A stretch of DNA of 64,000 nucleotides from [Clostridium] scindens (GTDB lineage Bacteria; Bacillota; Clostridia; Lachnospirales; Lachnospiraceae), in the NCBI RefSeq assembly GCF_019597925.1, contig NZ_CP080442.1, forward strand, positions 2,584,001-2,648,000, written 5' to 3'. The translations under genes were made by a program, and so were the position numbers. A model generated the notes under the pieces. It did no database searches. It was not told the DNA's origin and saw only the letters and a program-made list of their open reading frames with translations. This document shows, one piece after another, positions 23,564 to 32,515 of this stretch. How positions within the stretch are numbered: position 1 is the first letter of the stretch; the number at the start of each line of letters is the position of its first letter.

Positions 23564-24544
23564 ATGAAAGTAACGATCGTAATACCGAATTATAATGGCA
23601 AGCACTTCATGGAACCTTGCCTGGCTTCTCTGGAAAGGCAGACATGCCATGATTTTAAGATACTTGTGGTAGACAATGCCTCTACCGACGGGAGCCTGGA
23701 ATATATGAAGGAGAATTATCCGGATATCGAAGTGATCGCCTTAGATAAGAACTATGGCTTCAGCAAAGCGGTCAATGTCGGCATCCGCCACTCCCGGACG
23801 CCCTACGTAATCTTGTTGAACAATGATACTACCGTAGATCCTCATTATGTTGAAGAAATGGTAGGCGCTATTGAACGCTCCCCCAGAATCTTCTCGGTCA
23901 GCAGCAAGATGATCCAGATGTATCACCCGGAACTCATCGACAGCGCCGGAGACCTGTATACAGTGATCGGCTGGGGTATCTGCCGTGGCACTGGAAGGCC
24001 TGTGGCCAATTATACCAAGGCAGATGAGATATTTACCGCCTGCGCCGGCGCGGCAATCTACCGCCGTTCGGCTTTTGAAAAGATCGGATATTTTGATGAG
24101 AGCCATTTTGCCTATCTGGAAGATATCGATGTGGGCTACCGCGCCAAGATCTATGGCTATAAAAACATGTATTGCCCGACCGCGCTGGTCTACCATGTGG
24201 GAAGCGGAACAAGCGGCTCTAAGTATAATTCCTTCAAGGTAAAACTGTCCGCCCGCAACAGCGTGTATCTGAATTATAAGAACATGCCGCTGCTTCAGCT
24301 GATCCTGAATCTTATCCCGCTGGTATTGGGATATCTGGTAAAATATGCGTTCTTTCTGAAAAAAGGTTGGGGAAAGGATTATAAAGAAGGCGTAACGGAA
24401 GGCCTGAAGACGATGAAGGCTCAGAAAAAAGTTCCCTTCCGCCTGAAGCACCTGCCCAATTATCTGATGATTGAAATTGAATTAATCGTGCATACCTTTT
24501 CCTATGCGAAGGATTGGCTTACACGGAAACTTTTGAAACGATGA
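23564..24544 (+). CDS. Family 2 glycosyltransferase (WbbL-like, probable rhamnosyltransferase)
   Basis: The only clear plus-strand gene in the window, 326 residues. GT-A motifs: VTIVIPNYNGKHFME, VDNASTDGSLEYM, LLNNDTTVDPHYVEEM (DDT in place of DxD) and EDIDVGYRAKIYGYKN, followed by a C-terminal amphipathic region (HLPNYLMIEIELIVHT). This arrangement matches WbbL/rhamnosyltransferase-type enzymes that act on lipid-linked sugars at the inner membrane face. The start is the ATG at 23564 with GGAG seven bases upstream; the GGAG is only one base from the ATG at 23558. It converges on rfbC, and a shared bidirectional terminator follows. Donor dTDP-rhamnose from the neighbouring genes is the likely substrate (inference). 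Confidence 0.88.
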   Translation: MKVTIVIPNYNGKHFMEPCLASLERQTCHDFKILVVDNASTDGSLEYMKENYPDIEVIALDKNYGFSKAVNVGIRHSRTPYVILLNNDTTVDPHYVEEMVGAIERSPRIFSVSSKMIQMYHPELIDSAGDLYTVIGWGICRGTGRPVANYTKADEIFTACAGAAIYRRSAFEKIGYFDESHFAYLEDIDVGYRAKIYGYKNMYCPTALVYHVGSGTSGSKYNSFKVKLSARNSVYLNYKNMPLLQLILNLIPLVLGYLVKYAFFLKKGWGKDYKEGVTEGLKTMKAQKKVPFRLKHLPNYLMIEIELIVHTFSYAKDWLTRKLLKR

Positions 24545-24549
24545 CAAAA

Positions 24550-24581
24550 ACACCACCAGACTTTAAATAGTCTGATGGTGT
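24550..24581. terminator. Bidirectional intrinsic terminator
   Basis: A 13-bp stem (24550-24562 with 24569-24581, one mismatch or wobble) with a 6-base loop. T-rich tails follow in both directions (TTCTTTCATTTT on plus, TTTTTGTC on minus). It lies between the converging glycosyltransferase and rfbC genes. Confidence 0.8.
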
Positions 24582-24590
24582 TCTTTCATT

Positions 24591-25199
24591 TTAGAAATGA
24601 AACGTATCTTTCACTCCTACCCAAAGCTGGTCCTTATCGCTTAAGTTCAAAGCCGTGCCATCCTCCAGATGGTATCCTTCTGCGGAAGCACTTCCTTGAT
24701 ATTCGCCCACTAACTGTGGCCACTTGATTCCAATCTCAGGATCGTTCCACGCAAGTCCGCCTTCATCTCCAGGATGGTAGAAATCCGTACACTTGTAGCA
24801 AAATTCTGCGATCTCGCTTAATACCAGGAATCCATGGGCAAAGCCCTCCGGTATATAGAACTGCTTTTTATTCTCTTCTGTCAGTTCGATGCCGAACCAT
24901 TTTCCATAAGTCTCGCTATTGCTTCGCAGGTCAACCGCGACATCGAATACCGACCCTTTTATCGCCCTTACCAGTTTCCCCTGGGGGAATTCCTTCTGGA
25001 AGTGCAGCCCGCGAAGGACCCCTTTTGTGGAGCAGGACTGGTTATCCTGGACAAAATTCATGGTAAGTCCTGCCTCTTCCATGTCCCTCTGATTATAGGT
25101 CTCCATAAAATATCCTCTGGAATCCCCGTGAACAGCAGGCTCGATGACGCAAAGCCCTTCGATTCCGCCTACGTTCTTCTCAACTTTTATCTGTCCCAT
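24591..25199 (-). CDS. rfbC: dTDP-4-dehydrorhamnose 3,5-epimerase
   Basis: Third enzyme of dTDP-L-rhamnose synthesis: epimerises dTDP-4-dehydro-6-deoxyglucose at C3 and C5. A 202-residue cupin-fold protein with RGYFMETYNQRDMEEAGL, the catalytic-His segment RGLHFQKEFPQGKLVRA and YIPEGFAHGFLVLSE, all standard for RmlC. It is the last gene of rfbA-B-D-C, 14 bases after rfbD. Its product feeds rfbD and then the rhamnosyltransferases of this cluster. The reading frame and catalytic residues are intact. Confidence 0.96.
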   Translation of the reverse strand: MGQIKVEKNVGGIEGLCVIEPAVHGDSRGYFMETYNQRDMEEAGLTMNFVQDNQSCSTKGVLRGLHFQKEFPQGKLVRAIKGSVFDVAVDLRSNSETYGKWFGIELTEENKKQFYIPEGFAHGFLVLSEIAEFCYKCTDFYHPGDEGGLAWNDPEIGIKWPQLVGEYQGSASAEGYHLEDGTALNLSDKDQLWVGVKDTFHF

Positions 25200-25213
25200 G
25201 TCAATCGATCTCC

Positions 25214-26155
25214 TTAAAATTCAATTTCTTTCAGATATCTATTCAAGGCATCCTGCCATGTAGGAAGCGGGGTAAATCCGTTTTCCGGCAGCTTGCTCTT
25301 ATCCAGCCTGCTGTTAAATGGCCTTGCCGCCTTAGATGCGCCATATTCCTGCGTTGTCACTGGAATGACGTTCACCTTGTCTTCCGAATATTCCTCATGT
25401 CCAAGTTCCACTGCCTGACGGAAGATCTCTTTGGTAAAATCATACCAGCTGATATATCCGCCTTCATTGGTAGCATGATAATATCCATACTTGTCGGTCT
25501 CAATCATATCCACCAGAAGCCTCGCCAAGTCAAAAGTATATGTGGGCGTTCCGATCTGATCATTGACAACCGTGATCTTGTCATGCGTCTTTGCGATATT
25601 CAGCATCGTCTTGATGAAATTCTTACCGTTCTTTCCAAATACCCAGGCAATCCGCACGATAAAATATTTGGACAATGTCTCTGATACCGCCAGTTCCCCG
25701 GCAAGCTTCGTCTCGCCATATACATTCAGCGGCTTATAATCCTTGCAATCCGGCTGCCAGGCTTCGGTTCCCTGGCCGTCGAATACATAGTCGGTACTGA
25801 GATATACCATCTTGCAATCCAGTTCTTTGCAGATATCCGCGATATTCTTTGTTCCAGTCGCGTTCACCGCATATACGATCTCTTTCTTATCCTCGTCTTC
25901 CGCCAGGTCTACGGCTGTCCATGCCGCACAATGTACAACCACATCCGGCGCTGCGTCTGCAAGCACTTTCCTGACTGAGTCTTCATCCGTGATGTCCATC
26001 TGGACATACGGCATGCTTACCACTGCCGTCCCGTCCTGGATGCCGCTGTAGGTTTCCTTGATATCGGAACCAATTCCTTCATACCCACGCCTTGCCAGTT
26101 CGTTCATTACGTCGTGGCCCAACTGTCCTGCTACTCCTGTCACTAAAGCCTTCAT
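25214..26155 (-). CDS. rfbD: dTDP-4-dehydrorhamnose reductase
   Basis: NAD(P)H-dependent reductase that completes dTDP-L-rhamnose. The 313-residue short-chain/extended SDR protein has the N-terminal GVAGQLGHDVMNEL nucleotide motif, YLSTDYVFDGQG and the catalytic YGETKLAGE (YxxxK). It shares one base with rfbB (TAATG) and is followed 14 bases later by rfbC, so translation is coupled. Cytoplasmic. Confidence 0.96.
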   Translation of the reverse strand: MKALVTGVAGQLGHDVMNELARRGYEGIGSDIKETYSGIQDGTAVVSMPYVQMDITDEDSVRKVLADAAPDVVVHCAAWTAVDLAEDEDKKEIVYAVNATGTKNIADICKELDCKMVYLSTDYVFDGQGTEAWQPDCKDYKPLNVYGETKLAGELAVSETLSKYFIVRIAWVFGKNGKNFIKTMLNIAKTHDKITVVNDQIGTPTYTFDLARLLVDMIETDKYGYYHATNEGGYISWYDFTKEIFRQAVELGHEEYSEDKVNVIPVTTQEYGASKAARPFNSRLDKSKLPENGFTPLPTWQDALNRYLKEIEF

Positions 26156-27186
26156 TATTTCATCCCCTCTCGGCTGCCATACATCTCGTCATAATAATTC
26201 TGATATTCTCCGGAGATGATCGTCTCCCACCATTCCTTATTATCCAGATACCATTTAATCGTTTTCTTGATTCCATCTGCAAACTTCGTCTCCGGAAGCC
26301 ATCCCAATTCGCTGTGGATCTTGGTCGGGTCGATGGCATAACGCATGTCGTGGCCCTTGCGGTCCTCTACATAAGTAATCAGGCTCTCCGGCTTTCCTAA
26401 TTCTTTACAGATAATCTTGACAATATCGATATTCGTCATCTCGTTGTGTCCGCCGATATTGTAGACTTCGCCTACACGGCCATTGTGGATGATCAGGTCG
26501 ATCGCCTTGCAGTGATCCTCTACATACAGCCAGTCACGGACATTTTCGCCCTTTCCGTATACCGGAAGCGGCTTGTCATTCAGCGCATTGGCAATCATCA
26601 GCGGAATAAGCTTCTCCGGGAAATGATATGGTCCATAGTTGTTGGAACATCTGCTGATCGTCACCGGAAGTCCATAAGTCCTATGGTAAGCCAGCACTAG
26701 CAAGTCTGCTGCCGCCTTGGAAGAACTGTATGGGCTGCTGGTGTGAATCGGAGTCTCTTCTGTGAAGAATAAGTCCGGCCGGTCCAGCGGAAGATCGCCG
26801 TATACTTCATCTGTAGAAACCTGATGATAACGCTTGATTCCATATTTTCTGCAGGCATCCATCAAAACTGCGGTACCCTTGATGTTGGTATCCAGGAAGA
26901 CCTCCGGATTCTCGATGGAACGGTCAACATGGCTCTCTGCCGCAAAGTTGACGATGATATCCGGGTGCTCCTCTTCAAATAATTTGTAGACCGCCTCACG
27001 GTCTGTGATGCTCTCCTTCACGAAACGGAAATTCGGGTTCTCCATCACCGGCGCCAGCGTTGACAGATTGCCCGCATAGGTCAGGCAGTCCAGGCACACG
27101 ATGCGGTAATCCGGGTATTTATCCAGCATGTGAAATATAAAGTTGCTTCCAATGAATCCGGCTCCGCCGGTTACAATAATCGTCAT
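26155..27186 (-). CDS. rfbB: dTDP-glucose 4,6-dehydratase
   Basis: Oxidises, dehydrates and re-reduces dTDP-glucose to dTDP-4-dehydro-6-deoxyglucose using bound NAD+. Motifs are TGGAGFIGSNFIFHML, VSTDEVYGDL (Asp-Glu catalytic pair) and YSSSKAAADLL (YxxxK). I start it at the ATG at 27186 (MTIIVTGGAGF, 343 residues), because AAGGAG lies ten bases upstream; the frame upstream to 27216 is out of place. It lies between rfbA and rfbD in the rhamnose operon. Confidence 0.96.
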   Translation of the reverse strand: MTIIVTGGAGFIGSNFIFHMLDKYPDYRIVCLDCLTYAGNLSTLAPVMENPNFRFVKESITDREAVYKLFEEEHPDIIVNFAAESHVDRSIENPEVFLDTNIKGTAVLMDACRKYGIKRYHQVSTDEVYGDLPLDRPDLFFTEETPIHTSSPYSSSKAAADLLVLAYHRTYGLPVTISRCSNNYGPYHFPEKLIPLMIANALNDKPLPVYGKGENVRDWLYVEDHCKAIDLIIHNGRVGEVYNIGGHNEMTNIDIVKIICKELGKPESLITYVEDRKGHDMRYAIDPTKIHSELGWLPETKFADGIKKTIKWYLDNKEWWETIISGEYQNYYDEMYGSREGMK

Positions 27187-27221
27187 AATCTCTAATCTCC
27201 TTTTGTCTCTTTTCATTTTGT

Positions 27222-28118
27222 CTAGTATAGTCCGTCTACGAATTTTCCGTCCAGTACGTCCTTCAGGTACTGGCCGTACTGATTCTTCTTAAGCACTTCG
27301 TACACATCCAATACATCCTTTTCCGTGATCCAGCCATTCAGATAAGCGATCTCTTCCAGACATGCGATCTTACGGTGCTGATGAGATTCTACCGTCTTAA
27401 CAAAATTGGTTGCTTCCACCAGGCTCTCATGCGTCCCGGTATCCAGCCAGGTAAATCCCTGCCCAAGCAGTTCCACATTCAGCTTGCCCTCTTCCAGATA
27501 CACGCGGTTCAGATCGGTAATCTCCAACTCCCCGCGGGCGCTTGGCTTCAGATTCTTTGCATATTCCACAACCTTGTTGTCATAGAAATATAATCCGGTC
27601 ACACAGTAATTGCTCTTTGGCTTCTCCGGCTTTTCTTCTATGGATTTGGCTTTTCCCTCATGATCGAATTCTACAATTCCGAAGCGTTCCGGGTCATCCA
27701 CATAATAGCCGAATACGGTCGCTCCTCTTCCGGAATCTGCGTTCTCCACAGCGGCTTTCAGACGCTTCTTTAAGCCATGGCCGGCAAAAATATTATCTCC
27801 CAGAACCATCGCTACCGGCTCGTCGCCGATAAACTCTTCTCCGATGATAAAGGCCTGTGCCAGTCCGTCAGGACTTGGCTGCACTTCATAGGAAAGATTC
27901 ACTCCAAACTGCTGCCCGTCTCCCAGCAGTTCCTTAAAGCGAGGCGTATCCTGGGGCGTAGAGATGATTAAAATGTCCCGGATGCCTGCGTTCATAAGTA
28001 CGGACATCGGATAATAAATCATTGGCTTGTCATAAATCGGCAATAACTGCTTGGATGTCACCATGGTCAGAGGATAAAGGCGCGTGCCGGAACCTCCCGC
28101 TAAAATAATTCCTTTCAT
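27222..28118 (-). CDS. rfbA: Glucose-1-phosphate thymidylyltransferase
   Basis: Makes dTDP-glucose from glucose-1-phosphate and dTTP, the first step of the rhamnose pathway. The 298-residue enzyme starts MKGIILAGGSGTRLYPLT, the nucleotide-binding signature, and has SYEVQPSPDGLAQAFIIGEEF and a VMVLGDNIF metal/sugar-site motif. A GGAGG ribosome site precedes the ATG. It is the first gene of rfbABDC; directly upstream is the MerR-type promoter at 28188-28218. Confidence 0.97.
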   Translation of the reverse strand: MKGIILAGGSGTRLYPLTMVTSKQLLPIYDKPMIYYPMSVLMNAGIRDILIISTPQDTPRFKELLGDGQQFGVNLSYEVQPSPDGLAQAFIIGEEFIGDEPVAMVLGDNIFAGHGLKKRLKAAVENADSGRGATVFGYYVDDPERFGIVEFDHEGKAKSIEEKPEKPKSNYCVTGLYFYDNKVVEYAKNLKPSARGELEITDLNRVYLEEGKLNVELLGQGFTWLDTGTHESLVEATNFVKTVESHQHRKIACLEEIAYLNGWITEKDVLDVYEVLKKNQYGQYLKDVLDGKFVDGLY

Positions 28119-28187
28119 GTGGAACCTCCTTAGTATCTTTTATAAGATTAGTATTCTCTTTCAGTCATATTTCATTAGCATAATTGC

Positions 28188-28218
28188 ATTATAAAAGGTG
28201 ACCCAAGGTCACCTTCAA
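28188..28218 (-). promoter_or_regulatory. MerR-type promoter/operator of the rfbABDC operon
   Basis: On the minus strand: TTGAAG -35 (28213-28218), a 19-bp spacer and a perfect TATAAT -10 (28188-28193). A perfect dyad with arms AAGGTGACC and GGTCACCTT (28195-28215, 3-base centre) fills the spacer and overlaps the -35. An over-long 19-20 bp spacer with a dyad in it is the signature of MerR-family activation, where the regulator untwists the DNA. The same dyad could act as a weak terminator for the MerR gene that ends at 28248. The leader to rfbA is about 60 nt. Confidence 0.65.
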
Positions 28219-28247
28219 GTACTTTTTTTCAATTTCACTAAATTTGT

Positions 28248-29429
28248 CTATTTTTCACAAATAAATATCCCTGCATCCTTGGTAATATAGAAGCCTCCGT
28301 CCGTCTTCTTTTTTACGTAAGAACGGAATTCATTGTAGTGATCCAGAATATACTGGCTTTGATTGCCATGGCAGGAAAGGACATAAGAGATCAGCGGTTC
28401 CGGATCAGGAACAACCAGGGAATCCTGATAAGACATCCACTCTACCTTGCAAAAATCCTGTCCAAGGATATTCCCGCCATTTTCGCGGCCAAACCTCTCA
28501 TACAACTTATCCGCGGACAACACGATTCTTTCATCAAATCCCTGCACGAGCCGGCTGACTTCCATCATGTGCCTGCACCCATATGTGCTGCAGACGAATC
28601 TTCCGTCCCGTTTGAGCACTCTTTTGACTTCTCTGGCAACTTTCGGGATATCTTCGCAATAAAACAGCACATGATTGGCAATTACCAGATCAAAGTCCCC
28701 TTCTTCATAAGGGATCCTATGGCAGTCGAAGACATGGAATTCAAATCTCTTATCCTCCGCTCCAATGGCGCGCCTTGCATCCCGCAACATTCCCTCTGAA
28801 ATGTCAGACAGCACGATGTGAATATCTTCCGGAAGGACTGAACGTCTGTCCTTCCAAAGCGTTCCGTCCCCACATCCAATTTCCAAAATGCGCATTCCTG
28901 GTCGGATCTTCAACTGTTCGTAGATCCATGGAAACCATCCCTGCTCATTCTGCGAATACAGGCTGTGAAGATTGATACGAGCGGAGATATTAGATGCATT
29001 CTGATACTGGTTTTTCAGACTCTTCTCCATGCCTGTCAGGTGAATCAGATTCAGCATCTGGCTCCAGTCAATCGTATGCTCTGCCTGGATCGCATCGGCA
29101 GTATCCTGAATAGCCTTCTCCACCAACTGCATCTGCTCTATCCGGTCCTGAACCAGTTTCAACTGGATATTCAAGGAATTCAGCATAAAATGATAGTCGG
29201 AATCCGCAATCGTCATCTCCCGGATATCGTCCAGGGAGAATCCCAGGTATTTCAGCAGCAGGATCTGCTGGAGACGGGCAAAGTCCTCATCCGTATAAAA
29301 TCTTGCCCCCGCATCCGTTACATACGAGGGCTTTAGAATATTCTGTTTGTCATAGTAGCGAATTGTCCGCAGGGTTACGTGGGCCATGCGGGCGAATTCG
29401 CCGGAGGAATAGTAGCCTGGTTTTTTCAT
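28248..29429 (-). CDS. MerR-family regulator fused to a SAM-dependent methyltransferase domain
   Basis: A 393-residue two-domain protein. The N-terminal winged helix (SSGEFARMAHVTLRTIRYYDKQNIL, then FARLQQILLLKYLGFSLDDI) and a dimerising helix (about residues 75-120) are MerR-type. From about residue 170 a class I methyltransferase follows: ILEIGCGDGTLW (SAM-binding motif I), IVLSDISEGMLRDARRA (acidic motif II), FDLVIANHVLFYCEDI and a VKRVLKRDGRFVCSTYG strand. MerR proteins usually carry a small ligand-sensing domain here, so methylation or SAM binding may be the sensed signal. It lies between a GerMN lipoprotein gene and the MerR-type promoter of rfbA, which makes rfbABDC its likely target (inference). 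The frame is complete. Confidence 0.85.
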   Translation of the reverse strand: MKKPGYYSSGEFARMAHVTLRTIRYYDKQNILKPSYVTDAGARFYTDEDFARLQQILLLKYLGFSLDDIREMTIADSDYHFMLNSLNIQLKLVQDRIEQMQLVEKAIQDTADAIQAEHTIDWSQMLNLIHLTGMEKSLKNQYQNASNISARINLHSLYSQNEQGWFPWIYEQLKIRPGMRILEIGCGDGTLWKDRRSVLPEDIHIVLSDISEGMLRDARRAIGAEDKRFEFHVFDCHRIPYEEGDFDLVIANHVLFYCEDIPKVAREVKRVLKRDGRFVCSTYGCRHMMEVSRLVQGFDERIVLSADKLYERFGRENGGNILGQDFCKVEWMSYQDSLVVPDPEPLISYVLSCHGNQSQYILDHYNEFRSYVKKKTDGGFYITKDAGIFICEK

Positions 29430-29447
29430 TTTATTTATGTCTCTCTT

Positions 29448-30041
29448 TTACTCAAACGCCGTCAGGTAGCCTGGGTACTCTGCATGACCGGTGGTGAGAG
29501 TTTGTCCTTCTACAGTTATTTTAATCTGCTCACAGTTATAGGCATTAAGGAACGTATTGCATACGCTGCCAATAGCAAAGTACTCTCCCGTTGAACCCAT
29601 GTTAGTTACAAAGGTCGAAAATGCAGGGTTGAAGTCTATCTCTACACTTGGCTTATTGTCTACCGTAACCGTATTAAATGCCAGTATCTGGACATCTGCT
29701 GCCACAGCACCTTTCGAAATAAGAGCATTCAGTACCGCTTCTGGAGTTAGTGCATCAATTTGAACTTCTTCGGAGACGAAGGCTGTTGCATCATCATTAC
29801 TAAAATAGATATTTAATATTGACTTATCTGTCTCCTGCGTCTGCTCTTGTTTCAATTCTTCATCTTCTTTCTGTTTTTGGTTCTTATCATTCTTTTTATC
29901 CTTATTCCCTTCTTCAGACTTATATAAGTCTTGCTTTTCTGTCTGCTCAATTACTTCAGAACTATTTCTATTACAAGCAGTCATATTCATAACTAATAAA
30001 AAAAATAATACAGCCAATCTAATTCTTCTAGACTTATTCAT
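29448..30041 (-). CDS. GerMN-domain lipoprotein
   Basis: A lipoprotein with signal peptide MNKSRRIRLAVLFFLLV and a TAC lipobox, then a Lys/Glu/Gln-rich linker (about residues 30-85) and a C-terminal GerMN domain (LNIYFSNDDATAFVSEEVQIDA, NTFLNAYNCEQIKITVEGQTL). The GerMN domain occurs in the spore germination protein GerM and in wall-associated lipoproteins. About 197 residues from the ATG at 30041, chosen because it opens the signal peptide; the ribosome site is poor and a TTG at 30077 is an alternative. It lies at the border between the higher-GC and AT-rich parts of the window and is followed by the MerR-methyltransferase gene. A link to envelope maintenance is plausible, not shown. Confidence 0.8.
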   Translation of the reverse strand: MNKSRRIRLAVLFFLLVMNMTACNRNSSEVIEQTEKQDLYKSEEGNKDKKNDKNQKQKEDEELKQEQTQETDKSILNIYFSNDDATAFVSEEVQIDALTPEAVLNALISKGAVAADVQILAFNTVTVDNKPSVEIDFNPAFSTFVTNMGSTGEYFAIGSVCNTFLNAYNCEQIKITVEGQTLTTGHAEYPGYLTAFE

Positions 30042-30142
30042 ACCTTCATTTTCACTTTCTTTGAATATAGTACCCAATAGACTTGCTTACAATCAACTTA
30101 AGAAAATTTATCCTACAATTATTAAAACTAAAAACATGACAC

Positions 30143-31327
30143 CTAATTTAATATTTCATCAAATTCTATATTTCCTTCTATTCTAATAGTTTGTATATTT
30201 TTAATTTGTTGTGGTGATATGGATAAAAGAAATATAGGGTCTTTAGTGTCAAATCTTATTTTTCCTTGCATTTTTTTACCGTTCTCAGCTATAATTGGTA
30301 TCTCTATTTCATCGGCAAAACAAACACAATACTTAAAAGAACAGGTATAGCCCTCTTCTGGATCATATCGAAGTGCCTTTATATTTTCCTTTGGTAAAGT
30401 ATTCAATTCAACCTCCACCCAAAAACTTGTTTTATCTTCAAACATAGTATAGACTATTTGGCTCTGCTCTTCATTAAAACCTCTACCAGTATCATAATAG
30501 ATTTTTCCCATCATAGGGATTCTCACCCATTTCTCCGAAAATTTGGATAATTCATACAAATATTTATTTGGATAATGTTTATGCATATAACGTATCCTTT
30601 GCGTAATGGTGCTTTCTTTCCCCTTTTCTATTCTTCTTTCTCTATTACCATTCCATACGCTTTGGTTATGCACTCGATAAACACTTATTGGCTCCTTTAA
30701 AGAGTATATATTTCCTTGCTGCGAGATTAACAAATTCACAAACCAATCATCTACATACGGCTGATCCAAAAAATCTATTGGAATCTGTTTTAAAGAAACT
30801 ATGCGATACATATTTGACGAAAAATTTCCAGTATAGTTATCTTCTGCCTGCATTTCAGAAGTAATATACGGGCTACAATGGATTTTTTCAGGATATTGGC
30901 GAACAATAAAAAAATTATCTTCCTGATTATACATTAACAAATAATTGTTCGTTAATGAAATGGCTTCATCTACTTCCATTGGTTCTATATGCTTTTGTAT
31001 CCAAAATGGGCTAGCCCAATAATCATCTCCTTCTAGAATACAGCCATAATCTGCCTCTGAATTCATCAGCAATCGGAGTATACGTTTCGTATTTTCAGGC
31101 ATCCCTTGATTATCTTTATTAGAATAATCTTTTATTGACCATCCATTTGGTAATCCCCTTCTGTCAATAATTGACTTAATAATTTTTATAGTTCCATCAT
31201 CAGAGGCGTCATCACATATTAAAATTTCTACTTTTGCCTTACATTTTTGAGCCAAAAGATGTTCTATACATTCTTTTATATACAATTCTTGATTATAGCA
31301 TGATAGAGCTACACATACTTTTTTCAT
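30143..31327 (-). CDS. Family 2 glycosyltransferase with C-terminal accessory domain
   Basis: A 394-residue protein. Residues 1-210 form a GT-A glycosyltransferase (VALSCYNQELYIKECIEHLL, ICDDASDDGTIKIIK, ILEGDDYWASPFWIQKHI with the DD pair). From about residue 265 there is an extra domain starting at IYYDTGRGFNEEQSQ and containing ALRYDPEEGYTCSFKY, then a beta-rich end. The same kind of domain is at the C-terminus of the other cassette glycosyltransferase (34948-36441). It is the last gene of a cassette starting at 36441, one base after the aminotransferase. Donor and acceptor are unknown. Confidence 0.82.
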   Translation of the reverse strand: MKKVCVALSCYNQELYIKECIEHLLAQKCKAKVEILICDDASDDGTIKIIKSIIDRRGLPNGWSIKDYSNKDNQGMPENTKRILRLLMNSEADYGCILEGDDYWASPFWIQKHIEPMEVDEAISLTNNYLLMYNQEDNFFIVRQYPEKIHCSPYITSEMQAEDNYTGNFSSNMYRIVSLKQIPIDFLDQPYVDDWFVNLLISQQGNIYSLKEPISVYRVHNQSVWNGNRERRIEKGKESTITQRIRYMHKHYPNKYLYELSKFSEKWVRIPMMGKIYYDTGRGFNEEQSQIVYTMFEDKTSFWVEVELNTLPKENIKALRYDPEEGYTCSFKYCVCFADEIEIPIIAENGKKMQGKIRFDTKDPIFLLSISPQQIKNIQTIRIEGNIEFDEILN

Positions 31328-31328
31328 T

Positions 31329-32465
31329 TTAGTTGCCTTTCTTTTTATATTTTAATCGTTTTATAATCATACAAATTTTTTCAACATCCTCCATTTTTAA
31401 GTCTGCATATAGTGGCAACGTCAATATTTGTTTGGAAACATGTTCAGCAATTGGTGTATTACCTAAATATCTTCCTTTATAACATTCAAACTGACTTGTC
31501 AAAGGGTAAAAATACTTTCTAGCAAAAATCCCTTCATTTTTTAACTCCTCTAGAACTATGTCTCGTCCTACACCAAATATTTCTTCATCAAATCTTACTG
31601 GAAAATATGAATAATTTTCTTTCACATTAATTTGTTTTTTACAAAATACTATTCCTGGAATCCCATTTAATAATTCAAGATATTTCCTAACTACCCTTTT
31701 TCTTTTTTTTATCTCTTGATCAATATAGCGAAGATTACAAATTCCCATTGCTGCCTGGAATTCATTCATTTTCGCGTTAGTTCCAACCCAATCAACAATC
31801 TCAGGTCCCCTAATTCCAAAATTTTTTAATCTATACAAGTTTAGACCCAATTCTTTATCTGTATAAGCCACTGCACCTCCTTCAATTGTATTGAAGACCT
31901 TTGTTGCATGAAAACTAAAAATAGATGCATCTCCATACTGCCCTATCCCCTTCCCCTTATAGGCCTCCCCAAAGGCGTGAGCTGAGTCATAGATTACTTT
32001 CAGATTATATTTTTGAGCAATTTTTTCTATTTCTTCAACTTCACAAATATTTCCATAAACATGCACAGGGATTATTGCAGATGTTTTATCAGTAATTAAC
32101 TCTTCAATTTTATTAACGTCAATTGTATAATCAATCGGATTTATATCACAGAACACTGGAGTCAATCCATTTCTTACAATAGCATGTGTGGTAGAAGCAA
32201 AGGTAAAAGGTGTGGTAATAACCTCCCCTGATAAATTCATCGCCTGTATAGTCAATTCTAATGCCATATGCCCATTAGAGAACAGAGAAAGTTCCTGGAC
32301 CTCTAGATACTCTTTTAATTTACCTTCTAATTCTTTATGCTTTTCCCCCATATTGGTTAACCAATGATTATCCCACAATCCCTTAATTTCTTCTATATAT
32401 TCATCTATCGGTGGCATTGAAGACCTTGTTACAAGTATTTTATTATTCTTTTTTCTTTCATCCAT
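31329..32465 (-). CDS. DegT/DnrJ/EryC1/StrS family sugar aminotransferase
   Basis: A PLP-dependent transaminase, 378 residues, that typically converts a keto-sugar nucleotide to an amino sugar. Motifs: SNGHMALELTIQAMNLSGEVITTPFTF, PVHVYGNICEVEEIEKIA, DSAHAFGEAYKG and the PLP-lysine region SFHATKVFNTIEGGAV. The ATG at 32465 has GAGG nine bases upstream; the frame's earlier TTG at 32483 covers that site. It follows the ATP-grasp gene by 50 bases and precedes a glycosyltransferase. In this cassette it would supply an amino group that the GNAT or ATP-grasp enzyme could modify (inference). Confidence 0.93.
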   Translation of the reverse strand: MDERKKNNKILVTRSSMPPIDEYIEEIKGLWDNHWLTNMGEKHKELEGKLKEYLEVQELSLFSNGHMALELTIQAMNLSGEVITTPFTFASTTHAIVRNGLTPVFCDINPIDYTIDVNKIEELITDKTSAIIPVHVYGNICEVEEIEKIAQKYNLKVIYDSAHAFGEAYKGKGIGQYGDASIFSFHATKVFNTIEGGAVAYTDKELGLNLYRLKNFGIRGPEIVDWVGTNAKMNEFQAAMGICNLRYIDQEIKKRKRVVRKYLELLNGIPGIVFCKKQINVKENYSYFPVRFDEEIFGVGRDIVLEELKNEGIFARKYFYPLTSQFECYKGRYLGNTPIAEHVSKQILTLPLYADLKMEDVEKICMIIKRLKYKKKGN

Positions 32466-32515
32466 GTTTTCTAACCTCTTCAAATTGTTTCCTTCTACTA
32501 TTAAAAATCATTATC

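Noticed and set aside
23741..24451. 236-codon minus-strand frame
   Set aside because: Shadow of the plus-strand glycosyltransferase at 23564-24544, whose GT2 motifs are convincing.
28194..28215. Dyad as a simple terminator of the MerR gene
   Set aside because: Possible, but the T-tail is short and the dyad sits exactly between a -35 and a perfect -10 box with a MerR-type spacer, so a promoter/operator reading is preferred.
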